Assembly: GCA_026120185.1 (NCBI GenBank)
Contig: JANUWF010001631.1
Span: forward strand, 1,240,001-1,304,000
DNA from: Voacanga thouarsii
Lineage: Eukaryota > Streptophyta > Magnoliopsida > Gentianales > Apocynaceae
Direction of reading: 5' to 3'
DNA: 64,000 bases
Positions 48,341-59,484 of this stretch are shown here, piece after piece (position 1 is the stretch's first letter; every line of letters starts with the position of its first letter). The notes under the pieces were generated by a model. It was not told the DNA's origin, did not search any database, and worked only from the letters and a program-made list of their open reading frames with translations. Both the position numbers and the translations under genes were made by a program.

Positions 48341-51300
48341 TGTAAAACCCCACTACCTACGTACCCAAAAAGGGGTGGGGATGTCGCCCCGTTCTTAGGA
48401 AAGTGGGTCTTTATAACTAGGTAATAGAATATATAAATGAAAATAACTTAATAAATAACTTATTACAATCCCAAAAATAATAGCTGTATAAGTCTTAAAA
48501 CAAATAGAAGGTAACTAAAATCTCCAACAAACAAACACATCAAAATAAATCTTTTAAGCTCATGGCAACATAAGTAAATCAATCTTCGAAGTAGGATCGA
48601 CCTGAAGACATGATATAAAAATATGGTGAGAAAGATTTCTTAGTAAGTCCTGTGTGTGAACATGATAGATTAAGAAAACATTTCATGTATGCATATTTTG
48701 AACAAGTCACAACAAAAAATCTACAAGTTCATAAATTTATCTTTGAACACTGAGTGGTGTTTTATCAACATTCGTAAAGTAAAAGTGCTCAACTTGTAAA
48801 GAAATAACCACTCAAATAAAGTTGACTATGAAGCCTTATATCATAGTCATGGCCATGAAACTCTATATCATAACTATGTACTGTGAAACCATTGCCATAC
48901 ATTGTATAAAATAAAAGCAATCACTCTAAAAATAGACATAGCACAACGTACTATGCACCATGACAAGAAAATGATCAGGATACCACATATTGTGCATTCT
49001 GATACAAGGTGGGTGTACGGCCCACTGGATGAGATACCTCTCCATCTCTACACCCAAACTTACCAGTTGTCTAAATAAACAGTCCACTTGAAATGTTCTG
49101 CTACCTCGGACCGACCTTACCAACAAGAATTGTCGTCTTGTCTTAGCAGAGTTCATCCCTCAGAGATGTCCTCCTACTGAGAGACTTACTCAACCCTTTA
49201 ATGACTAGTCCTAGTAGTCTACCCATATTGAGTACTTAATGTTATGTTTATCCCACTTGGAAAAAGTAAAATCAATTAAGTGTTTCCTTTGAAGTAGCAA
49301 TTACGGTTTTCAAACAAGACTAGGAAAAAATTTGTTCAAGGAAAATTTATTATTTTTCTTGCAAAATTGTTTGCTTTACTAAAATTATTTTTCTTTTAGT
49401 AGAAGGAATAAATTGTCCATAATTGCATCCCAAAGTACATCTTCTATAGCAATCCGTGCATTTGACTTGCAGAAGCGCTTTTGTTCACAAATATCTTTAT
49501 GCAAGAACATACTTTGAACTCTTGATTCCACTTGGCAAAATAATCCTCCTAGTCTTGCTCAAGGCAACCTAACCATGTCTGGGGTAAATTCATGGTGTAT
49601 GTCGCTATTGGTGCACAACTAAGCAACAAAATTGTATAGGTACAAATAACTCCCAACTTTACATACACGTAATCAATAGCAATACTCAAGTATGATGCTA
49701 ATGGTTTAGGAGTTCGGAAATTAATTAATAAAATATTTCCGAGGTTAACATTAATATAAGAATAATTTGCTACTATAGTAACATAAGTAAGTGACATAAG
49801 TATTAATTGAGTATAACAAAAAATAGTAATATTGTCAAAAGTATAAAATAATAATATTTTTATAAGGTAATTAAAATAATAATATAAATAGTAATGATGA
49901 TATTATTATGTGTATATATATATATTAAAGAAAAAAATAATGTTTTATAAAAATAAAAATAATCATATTTATTATAATAATAATATGATTACATGAAAAT
50001 AATATGACTAGTAGCGATAACAATGGCAATAGTATAAATTTGATTAATATTTCTTTAAAGTAATGATGTTTAGTTATAATAATAGTAGTAATATCAATAC
50101 TATTCATGATACTTAAAAATAACATTATCAATAAAAATACTTATAATATTAATAATATTATTATTAAAAAAATAATATTAGCAGTAATGTTAATAATAAA
50201 AATAATTATAGCTATTTAAGTGTCGAAAGTAGCAATAATATTACTATTAGTATTTAAATGAAGTAATAATTTATCTATAAAAGTAGTAATCATACAAGTT
50301 TAGTGATAATATTAATTTTCACAGCAAAAGTAGTATCATTAGCCATATAAATGTTTGCTTGGTAATTAATGGCAAGATCAACAATATTAAAGTTTTAGCA
50401 AAATCATAACAGAAACAATTTCCCAATCCACCATATCATCTCATGCCAGTGTTATATAGACCCAATTCACAAATATAGTAACAACAAATCATAACCTCAT
50501 GTTAAAATCCAAATCCAAATCTACTTCATAGAATAGTCCTAATACACATCTCAAACTATACATCATAAAATCATCTATGTTATGTAAAATTGGAGTGTTT
50601 CAAGGTCTATTAATTGTGGTTTTCAACCGTCATCTTGAAGAAGAAGAAGAAGAAGAACATTAGATGAACTAATGCATGAGTTGAATGCTCAAAATACTTT
50701 ATAGTTTTCTGGAAAATTTTCCTGGTTTAGTGAAGCTATATTAGCTCTGAAATTCCAAAGAATTTTGCATCTTTTTGCTTACCCAAAGTGGCTGTTTGAT
50801 AGCAAGGAAAGAAAAGGTAACTTTGTTGCACATTTTTAGAAGTTTAACCAAGGGAAAGAGCTATAAATATTTCCAACTTTGCACCAAAATAAGAATAAAC
50901 AAAACGTAGTTCTTTAGAGAAGAAATCATGGTGATTTAATCTAAGAAAACAAACACACTATTATCACTCCTATATTTCGGCCAACTACTCTCCAAGAGCT
51001 GGAATTTTCCTTTCAAAATTTCAGGTCCAAGATCATCTAAAATATTTTATAAGGAAATTTAAAAGAATTCAAGAAATATGAATATTTCAAATTCAAATAT
51101 GTTAGGACATAGGTTGCTAAAATAATGGAGATTACAACTCTAGATTTTCTTTTAGGAAAAGATCACATGATTAGAATATTACCATTGTGTCTCCCCTAAG
51201 ACAAATCCCTAGTTTTATGGAATGCAAGAAGTGTAATTCAAACATTAGTTAGGATAATTAAAAATAATACATTGTTGAAGGGATTTGAACTCTAGACCTT

Positions 51301-51586
51301 AGGAATCAACCACAAAGCTCTAACCACCTACCCACATTTTAATTCTTGTTCTTATTTTCCCAACAGAATTCTCTTCACTCCTACTTCCTAATTCTTTCCT
51401 TCTTTCTCCTCTGAGAAAAATTCCCTAATTGCCCTAAATACTCAACATGCACAAATAAACTATATAAACCACATATAACAAATCTAAAACACACAAAATC
51501 ATCCAGTATATCTATTTTTATGCAATATGTCATGAAAATGCATCCCATCCCTCTAATTGTAGGATAGCTTTAGGTGCAATTTTACA
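48341..51586 (-). repeat. 5-prime LTR of element C
   Basis: The LTR is 3246 bp, sense start TGTAAAATTGCACC at 51586 and end GGGGTTTTACA at 48341. The part 48341-50588 matches the 3-prime LTR. The part 50589-51586 has no partner in that truncated copy, but its first 70 bases align with the start of LTR H at 29115. It contains a tRNA-like segment at 51278-51336. No protein-coding region. Confidence 0.7.
51278..51336 (-). other. tRNA-like A-box/B-box segment inside the C LTR
   Basis: The minus strand reads GGGTAGGTGGTTAGAGC (A-box-like), then about 28 bases, then AGAGTTCAAATCCC (B-box-like). The order and spacing are those of a tRNA gene or tRNA-derived SINE head. It cannot be called a functional tRNA: the acceptor stem does not pair and no CCA-proximal partner is seen. 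Confidence 0.5.
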
Positions 51587-52320
51587 TAAGTCTCTCAAGA
51601 GAAGGGCATCTCTGGGAGATGCACTCTATCAGGAAAAGGTGATAGTCCTAGTAGGTTAGGTCATTTTGAGCTAGCACTTCAGTTCCAAGTGAGACTATAT
51701 TTTCCCAGAATGGACAAATTAGAGGGGTTAGGAGAAAGAGGAAAATCCCCACCTGTGGGTCGATCACCTACAGTACTGTGATGCAGGGTTCTACAGTACA
51801 TGGTCATGATGCACGGTTTCTTGACTTAGGGTTATGATGTAGGTTTCATAGTCCACTTTATTGTTTAGTGATTTTTGAATGTTACATATTATTATGATTT
51901 TAACTTTGATATGATGAATACCACTCATTTTGTTCATGAAAATATTTGACTTGCAATGCACTTTTGTTAAATGATTTTAAAGTGCATTCATGAAACTTAT
52001 TTTGATCCAATCAAGTTCACACATAACGCTTACTGAGATGTATTTCTTGCACTTTTTGATGTCATATTTCTAGATCTATCGGCTTTGGCAGAGTGGGGCG
52101 CTATTAGATGTTACTTGCTTTAATTTTCTATTTCGATCCTATTTAAGAGATGTTTTATTTTATGTTACTTAAGAGACTTGTAGACATTTTTTTCCTTTGT
52201 AATAAGATTTTGAGTTATTTCCTCTTTAGCTATTTTATTTCCTAGTTATAAAGACCACTGCTCCTTTAGACGGGGTGACATCCCAGCCTTCTTTGGGCAC
52301 TTGCTTTGTGGAGTGATACA
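51587..52320 (+). repeat. LTR H, segment 4 (end)
   Basis: It resumes H after C (TAAGTCTCTCAAGAGAAGG, compare the complement of 44550-44600). It ends with the family GACGGGGTGACATCCC motif at 52269-52284 and TGATACA at 52320, comparable with the CGGGGCGACATCCC and GGTTTTACA end of C. No primer-binding site follows, so H is a solo or truncated LTR. Confidence 0.65.
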
Positions 52321-52465
52321 TCCTATCCCATCCTCAAGTGGTTCTATTGTATCTCTTGGAGTTGGATCATCTAAGATTAATCCCAGTGAAGACGCTAAAA
52401 AGTTCATAGCTCATGATCATGTTAATCAATCCCTATCATGAGACAGGTAAAATTTCTATGACATT
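52321..52465 (+). pseudogene. En/Spm-type gene, possible last exon fragment
   Basis: A frame PIPSSSGSIVSLGVGSSK then AKKFIAHDHVNQSLS ends at a TGA near 52440. It adjoins the end of LTR H and is compatible in frame with the transposase piece interrupted at 29114. The assignment rests mainly on position. The sequence itself has no diagnostic motif. Confidence 0.35.
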
Positions 52466-52593
52466 TGTTGGCATGGTATGTTGATTTAAAGTGTGGGATA
52501 ATGACATATTTGGTCCTGAAGTTGAGGATTTTGGAAGCCTTGTTTGGTGAGGTATACATATGGTTTGTTGTTGAATATATAGTGATTCTTACC

Positions 52594-53110
52594 TTTCTTA
52601 TTTATTTGGTGTGCTTGGCATTTGATTGTTGTGCCTTGGTGCTAAAAAGCTATACTTCATTGATTTGTTTGATTGAAATAAAGAAAAACTTAAAGCAAGT
52701 GCCATTGTCTAGTTGTGCCTCAAATGTGGACCACAAAACTATTTTTGGGTGTGAAAGGTTTTACTTGGTGTGCATCAGTACTGAAGAGATATGGTTCTAT
52801 TGCTTTGTTTGATTGAAATAAAGAACAACTTGAAGGAAGTGTCATTATCAAGTTATACCTGAAATATGGACCATAGAATTACTTTTGGGTGTGTAGGGCT
52901 TTGCTTGGTGTGCTTTAGTACTGAAGAGATATGGTTTTGTTTCTCTGTTTGATTGAAATAAAGAACAACTTGAAGTCCCCAATCACTATGCCCTTTGTGC
53001 CTCAAATGTAGACCATAAAATTATTCTTGGGTGTGCTTGGCTTTGCTTGCTGTGCTTTGGTACTAAAAAATCATCTTTTTCTACTTTGTTTGATTGAAAT
53101 AAAATCAACT
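52594..53110. repeat. Tandem array, unit about 140 bp
   Basis: The phrase TTTGATTGAAATAAAG begins near 52667, 52807 and 52947, with a variant near 53088. Between these copies, CTCAAATGTGGACCA-like, TTTTGGGTGTG-like and TTTGGTGTGCTT-like phrases recur in the same order. There are about 3.5 units with 15-25 percent divergence by eye. The plus ORF 52465-52812 is a reading through this array and is not supported as a gene. Confidence 0.85.
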
Positions 53111-54649
53111 TAAGTATAAAGAATTCAGATTGACAAGTTGTGCCATCTAAAAAATGAATTTATATGGATAAGGAGTAATGTAGTATGTTGCTTTGATGCT
53201 ATTAGACTACTAAAAGTCAAGCTTAATCCTCCACTTATTTCGTGCGATTCTTTATAATAAACCTTAGAGGGGGTGAAAAAGTTTTATGGTGAACAAATTC
53301 AAAATTTCAAAATCTATTGACTTGTAAGAAGGAGAACTAAAAATATGTGTGTACTGAAAAATGGATTTTCTATGTAGCTTTAAGTGTGTAGCCAAGATCT
53401 TTCAAAACTCTACTAAATGATGAGAAGAGAGACTATATTAATGATGGATAGGTAAAGCATCAAAAACCATTTCACTCTACTGCATGTCTTTAACCAAATC
53501 AATGAATGCAAGGAGGACTCCAATGCAACGTTTTCAAATCAGAAAATCGCAGTTAAAATTTTTAGAATAAATGCAAGAGAGTAGACCTAAAGATTTATAA
53601 TGGTTTAATTCTTAAATGATCTACATCTACTACCTTAAGCACACACATAAGGATTTCAAATCAACCACTAAATTATTTTTTCCAAATTAATGGTGGTAAG
53701 CAACACCAATATTATAATAAAGGGTCACTACATGTGGTTTTACTACCAACCTATATACACCCAACCATCAAGGCTTACCCCAAGTATGTTTTAATTCCCA
53801 AACATTAATGTAACTCATATTAAAGAGAAAATGCAGAAATAGTTCACAGAATGAGCAGATTTAAACCAGCTAGAGTGCCTTGGCCTTTTTACCTTCAGAA
53901 CAATTTATCTCACTTTGAAGCACAATGTAGATGAGAGATTTTTGTTTTGTGAAAGTCTTAGGATGTTTTTGAAAATGTCATCACAGATCCCTTATTGAAA
54001 ATCACATTTCAATGGCTTTTATAGGGGAAAAAAATCAAGGTTGCAATGGCTAGTTGTTGCTATTAGGTTTTACAAGGATTTTAGACTCACAAGGTGAAAA
54101 ATTGAGCATCCGAAAGGTCCGTCCGAATCAACACTTTATGCCAAAGAGTATATATTGAATAATTTTAGATTTAGGCATCTTGGAAATAGACTTTGGATGA
54201 GCATTTTAGATTCAGATGTCCGTCCAAAACTACTCAAACAAGTTTTTATAAAATTAAATGCTTTTCTTCTAAAATTCTTTTTATGATCAAGAATTGGATT
54301 AAAAATACCCTCTTTTTGAAATGATTTTGAGTGCTTCAAGATAAAATAAATTGAACTTAATGTAAAAAGACATAGGAAATACAAGTAATACCTTAACCAT
54401 GGTTTCATAGTCTATAATTCTTCAAAAGTCTTTGTGGTATGTGACTCCTTTAGGTAGGATCTAGTCTTGACCAATTCTTCTTGGACTTCATCATCTATGA
54501 GTTGCTTTGTAATCTTATTTGTGAGACTTTGAAGAACGGTAATCAAACATGCCATTTATAAAAATCATATCACATACCGATCATACATGTTAGGCCACAT
54601 CAATGTTTGTCATTAATCAAAATATAGGAGAAAGCCCTTCGGGCTAACA
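53111..54649 (-). repeat. G-type LTR, minus strand (left end undetermined)
   Basis: On the minus strand it starts TGTTAGCCCGAAGGGC at 54649, directly after an AAAAAAGGGGGAGAT polypurine tract. Its first 60 bases, including ATGACAAACATTGATG, match the plus-strand start at 63755. The LTR contains CCCTATAAAAGCC near 54017. The left boundary was not found. The ORF 54136-54408 lies inside and has no family. Such GGGGGAGATTGTTAG junctions are typical of large plant Copia (SIRE-like) elements. Confidence 0.6.
54017..54023 (-). promoter_or_regulatory. Candidate TATA box in the G-type LTR
   Basis: The minus strand reads TATAAAA within CCCCTATAAAAGCC, about 630 bp into the LTR, a plausible position for a U3 promoter. 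Sequence-only call. Confidence 0.4.
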
Positions 54650-55174
54650 ATCTCCCCCTTTTTTGAATGACGAAAAACTTCATGGATTGTGACAAGGAAA
54701 ACAATGTAAGCTTGTATGAACATGTTAAACTGAGAGATATAAGATTTTACAATCATTTGATGCACTATCTTTTAACATAAAGCTTAAAGAGTGATTATGA
54801 AATAAGATTATAAAATTTTAAGCATAGACTCACAAACCTATAGCCCTGCTAACCTTCGTATCCTCCCTTCTTCCTTGAAAGGACTATTTTACAAAGAAAT
54901 AACTGACCAATAGTTATTAGATATAACAAATTTTAGCACAAAGATACATGACACATATAAATATGTACATAAGAAGGCATAGAAGATAGAACATATTAAT
55001 TAATGTTCCCCTTTTCTATATGCATATGAGTAGTAGATAGAAAGATTCTTACAACATTATGCACTAACAAAAAAAATTGGATTTGTGATTTTGGACTTCC
55101 AAAAAATGCGTAAAAAAAAAATCTAAATGCAACCTTTATATAAACATTTTCAAATTAGGATTTTGGATTTAGAA
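54650..55174 (-). other. Polypurine tract and 3-prime untranslated region of a G-type element
   Basis: The tract AAAAAAGGGGGAGAT occupies 54651-54665 on the minus strand. The rest is AT-rich without a gene. It borders the duplicated flank that holds ORF P. Confidence 0.5.
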
Positions 55175-56060
55175 TTACTCCCACTGTGTTCAGAATTACT
55201 CTCCTTTACTCCCCATGCGTCTGTGTAGGGTCCAAACAAAATCTCAGCAACAATTTTTATATGATCCAAAAATCTGTATTACAAATCAAACCCAATCGCT
55301 CCCAATCACTCCTCCAAACTTTTCTCCCCTTTTTTATCATCGGGCAAAAAAAGGAGTAAGAAACCATTAAAAAGGAAAAGAGATAAAAAAAAAAGATAAG
55401 TATTAGCAACATAAGTACTTGTAGCAATAGTATTAGAAAATAAGTAGCATAAAAAAATATTTATAGCAACAATAAGTACTGGAAGCATTGTATTAAAAAA
55501 AAATTGGTCAGGAAAATATGGAAATTTGATAGAAGGGGCATCAAGGAAAGAGATCAGTCAATTTTCTTCATGTCCTTAACACCATGTTTGTTTGTAGAGA
55601 TTGCCATATCTCTCTGAATCACCACAATCACAGGCTGATCATCTGCACCATTCTTCTTATGCTTTCCTACTAGTCCACTGGATTTCCTTTTAACTATGGC
55701 ATGTTTCTGCTGCCAACCTCATGAACTACCAGGTGCACCTAGTTCGTCCTGCGTTGGAGCAGTTTCATCAGCAATGGTTGAAGTGGTTGTGGCAGTAGTA
55801 ATTACAATATTAGTATGGTTTTCAGTTCACTGAACTAGGATAGCATTAACACCAGTAACCTTCTTAATTGAAGGGAGAACAGTTACATGTTCTTGCTCTG
55901 GTAAATGGACTTGATCTTTTGAGACGACTACAGTTTCTGCTGCAGTATCCTTCTCTGTTGTTTCAGATTGCTTCCCTTACATGTTGGTCAATCTGATTCC
56001 GAGATTCTGCAGTTCACCCTTAACTTCTGCACTTAGATCATCAAAATTAGTAGTCAAAAG
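55175..56060. repeat. Duplicated left flank of Copia A2
   Basis: Second copy of 1-875, ending in AAAAG at 56056-56060, the target duplication of A2. The left 380 bases are AT-rich without a gene. Confidence 0.85.
55554..56055 (-). pseudogene. ORF P, C-terminal part (copy 2)
   Basis: Same minus-strand frame as 369-875, ending at the TGA complement 55554-55556. Stops lie at 55977-55979 (a Glu codon in copy 1), at 55827-55829 (an Arg position that is CGA in copy 1), and at the Ser-Ser-stop site shared by both copies. The private stops show that each copy lost the frame separately. Downstream on the minus strand lies the G-type polypurine tract. Upstream, beyond Copia A2, is 61901-62390. Confidence 0.5.
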
Positions 56061-56434
56061 TGTTAGAATGTATGCCCCATTAGACTAGGTTTCTGATGTA
56101 TTTTTTACTTGTATTAATAAAATTATTTTTCTAAGATTTTATTTGTGAAATTTTCCTTATATTTTTGCACGATTTTATTGCAAAATATCCATTATATTTT
56201 AGTAAATAGTTCATAGAAGCGGAGGTATTTCATAGTAAGGTTTGGATCATGGGATACTTAACACATAAACTATTGTTCTTAACTAGATGATGAGAATAAG
56301 AATCTCATCATGGAAAGGTTATTGTGTTATGAATTCCAAATAAGAAATGGCTTACCTTTAGCCAATGAGTAGTCTACTCATTTCATATCACAAGCATATT
56401 TCAAATACGTAGAACTTGTAGTGGTGGTTTCTAA
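56061..56434 (+). repeat. 5-prime LTR of Copia A2, part 1
   Basis: It starts TGTTAGAATG, matching 876-1255. The solo B LTR interrupts it at TCTAA (56430-56434). Homology resumes at 58165. Confidence 0.88.
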
Positions 56435-58159
56435 TGTTAGTGTTGTGCCCTAGAGGCAATCACTGGCACATTGTATATGACACATTTTATTTTAGTAAAT
56501 GGCATTATTTATCTTACAGTTTCTTTTTGTTTACTTTAAGTAATATAACTATTCGATAAAGTCCCTAGTACAACACTATGTTACGAAAATCAGGATAGAG
56601 ATCATGATATGAGATTCCTACTACACTGGATGGTGTTAGTACTTAAATAGTCCCTAGTCATAGTATTAATGAGACAGGACATCATTAATGTGTTAAGACT
56701 AGCATGTGTTAGACTTCTTGATTTGATTAGGCGGTGGTTCTCATAACCGTGATTATTGAGATATTTAAAGTTAACACATGTATGCTTGTTAATGGAACAA
56801 GTTCATTGGAAGACCTAGCTTTGAGATAATCATATAGACAACTATTTAGTGCCAGTGATATAATCTCAATATAGCAAACGTGCAAGTATCCTTAAACTTG
56901 AGATCTCAAAGGTACTTTGTTTGCTGAGCTTTGTACTTTGATTACAATCTCCAAAACTTGATCGAGGGCCGCCTATGGGATGGATATTGGGTACATTATG
57001 AGGTAAACGCAAGTAGTTGAGAGAGTCAATAAAGGATTCACCACTCCTAATAGTAAGGGCGAATATCTCATGGTCACTTATAGGAATTACTACTCAGAAA
57101 GTCCTTGGCCAAGGCGATTGTTTATTGGAAATAGTTCCAATTTGATACACATCTAGAGTAGTGGGTTCCTAGTACAAGCACTATTGTATTCAGGCAAGAT
57201 TTAATTTTGGAGGGAGTTGGCACTAATTCCGTACTCCAAACTGAATGAGATATTATGTGGTGAAAGGAGTTAATTGCACTAAAGTTTGTTATTGAAGGGT
57301 TCATGTCAAGCCACTTGACTTCCTGGACTCTTGGGTGGTCATGATGTGTTGCTAGATACTACTCATGATCTGGGAATATGGGTTTATTAATTGATGAATT
57401 AATAAATCAATCCTGATTAGAATTAATAGGATTAATTCTAATTAATTATGGATTATTAATCCCAAAGACGTTTGGATTAATTCATATTCTCTACCAATTG
57501 ACTGGGAAACCTAATAGGTCACACACAATAGAGGATTATATACTCAAGATGTTATTTGATAACATTGTGGGGTTAATTAAGAGAAAGAGAAGTCATTGTG
57601 AACAAATTATAATTAGTTATAATTTGTGGTACAAGTTGTAATTGTGAGAACTTCATGTTTTCAATTACAATTAGGGAACTCTATTTGTTTTAGAATTCTA
57701 TATTTTCAGCGATTTTTCCGATTTTATGATGATATAACCAAAAAACCGTAAGGGTGATTTCATGTGAGAAAAACAGCAGCCACCTAAACCTTCTATTCTT
57801 CATCTTCTTCTTTCTCGATTTGATCTTGAAGAGGAACCCTAGCCGCCACTTAGAATTTCTGCTACCATAGAAAGCTACGTGCTTGAGTATTCCTCTGTGT
57901 GGATTACTATTAGAGATAATCACACATTGTGATTATAATGGGTAGACGTTCAACTCACGTGGAGGTTGATCACGAGGATTGCTGGATCGCGCCTCAACTT
58001 GAAGAAGAAAATTTTGTTCTTCACACGATCACCCAAAGGCAAAAGCTATTACATTTACTCTCTTTATGTCTTATTTTCCACACATAGAAAAGTCCTGAGA
58101 GGGTATCTCATTTTATTTTCCACTGCGCCGTATGGGATACGAGCCTGAGATACCCAGCA
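56435..58159 (+). mobile_element. Solo B-type LTR (B3)
   Basis: TGTTAGTGTTGTG to GATACCCAGCA, 1725 bp, flanked by perfect TCTAA duplications (56430-56434, 58160-58164). It has no internal region or second LTR, so it is the product of LTR-LTR recombination. It is the longest B LTR in the window and serves as a reference for truncated copies. Minus ORFs 57122-57304 and 57690-57923 are LTR readings. Confidence 0.95.
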
Positions 58160-58164
58160 TCTAA

Positions 58165-58220
58165 AAGTACTATGTGATAGAAATCCAGGCTACTACTGCT
58201 ACAGCGTTGACTTGTACTCT
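58165..58220 (+). repeat. 5-prime LTR of Copia A2, part 2, ending at a deletion
   Basis: It matches 1255-1311 (TATGTGATAGAAATC to TTGTACTCT). At 58220 it passes directly into D-type LTR sequence. Everything corresponding to 1312-8038 of A1 is missing. Confidence 0.85.
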
Positions 58221-59484
58221 ATATGTACCTTAAACTAATGTTTTTACAAATATGATCCTAAAGTACTTAATCATTATCACAACTAATTATTCCCTTGGCA
58301 TCATGAAGGATAATATAGATTCACTTCTTTGTCCAATCCATGAATCCCTATCTTCTAGGTAACTTAGCATCACATATTCTGTCTCAACCAGTCATATACA
58401 AAAGATGCATTAACCATAGTCCTTGATTTAATTCCCAATCTTGGTAAATTACACATGAAATAAACCAATAAATCCATATCTTGGAAGAAATTAATTAACC
58501 TTAAATTACTTTGCCCATACTCTTAACCCCTTTGTCCAAGTGAGTGAAAAGCTAAGAACCGCGAAACTAATGAATTGAAACCGCCATCAATCCCTTTGTC
58601 CAAGTAAGTTAATGGAAAGACCCAACCAATTAATCTCGTAATAAGCATAAGTAATCAAATACCAAGAATAATAATCAATTAATCAAAAGATCAAATAACT
58701 CTAAAAATCATGACTATCTAAAATAATGTCAAATTACAATAAAATAATTAATACATCATTGTCGAGAAAAAGAAAATAAAGTAAAAGAAAGCATTCATAG
58801 ATAAGCTTCATTCTTCTTCCTTTGAAGACCTTCTTGCACAACCCTCCTTGAATTGAAGAATTACTTATTTGATTGAGTGATTTTTTGTGATGATCAATAA
58901 ATTCTCTCTTTTTCCTTGTGTTTTTCCTCTATTTACAGGCTTGGGAGGTGCCTAAACTCGTTGGTACAATGTTCTTAGCCGAATAGAAGTTGGAAGATAG
59001 TAAAACTCCACAGATTACGAAAAACTGCGTAGAAAAAATCAAGCACCGCCTTGACTTCAGGGCATAGTCGGTGCCGCCTAGCCTCTCGGAGCCAGCGTCG
59101 GTTGTGTTCTGATTCTCCACTCGTTCACCAATTTTTTTCGAATTCCGCACAATATACTCCAAAATGCAGCCGGCGCTGCCTTGGCTACTAGAGCCGGCTC
59201 TTGTTCCATTCTGTTTCGTTCCTATTTCACCAATTTTTCATCACTTCGAAGTTCGTAAAAACAGTGCATTGCAGGTGCCAGTTCCTCTATCCTAGCCGGC
59301 GCCACCTCTAATCTGTTTCGTGACATTTTGCTTTGTTTTACCCCAACAATCTGAAATAATTGACAAAATACATTTCCAAGGGTAAAATCTCGAATATTAA
59401 TGAATATGACTAGTTATTGAACAAAATGTATCACATAAGAGCCTTGAATAACTAGGAAAAATTTGACTAATTTAGCCCCTATCA
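58221..59484 (-). repeat. D-type LTR in Copia A2
   Basis: It matches 8039-9251 of the D 3-prime LTR, with sense start TGATAGGGGC at 59484. The right flank GGTTCTTATAG is the A RNase H sequence, identical in position to 20917. Only one LTR is present, so D was reduced to a solo LTR here. It was then trimmed by the deletion on its left. GCCGGCGCC-type motifs lie at 59080-59300. Confidence 0.88.

Larger units (their letters stand above)
43753..51586 (-). mobile_element. Element C: non-autonomous Tekay-like LTR element
   Basis: On the minus strand C starts TGTAAAATTGC at 51586 and ends GGGGTGTTACA at 43753. It has a 5-prime LTR (51586-48341), a primer-binding site and an interior with an acidic ORF and a short basic ORF. 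Its 3-prime LTR lacks about the first kilobase. No protease, RT or integrase is visible. Host LTR H reads GAAGGGTAGGGTA on the left and TAAGTCTCTC on the right, matching an uninterrupted GAAGGGTTGGTTAAGTC in the C LTR itself. This fixes both ends even though a clean 5-bp duplication is not visible. Confidence 0.7.

Noticed and set aside
50583..51586. TGTAAAATTG at 50583 and its complement CAATTTTACA at 51577 looked like terminal inverted repeats of a 1-kb DNA element
   Set aside because: The right end is better explained as the start of the C LTR (aligned with 29115), and the left copy has no target duplication.
52465..52812. Plus-strand hydrophobic ORF of 115 codons that could look like a membrane protein
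   Set aside because: It reads through the T-rich 140-bp tandem array; the same phrase in the next units is not an open frame.
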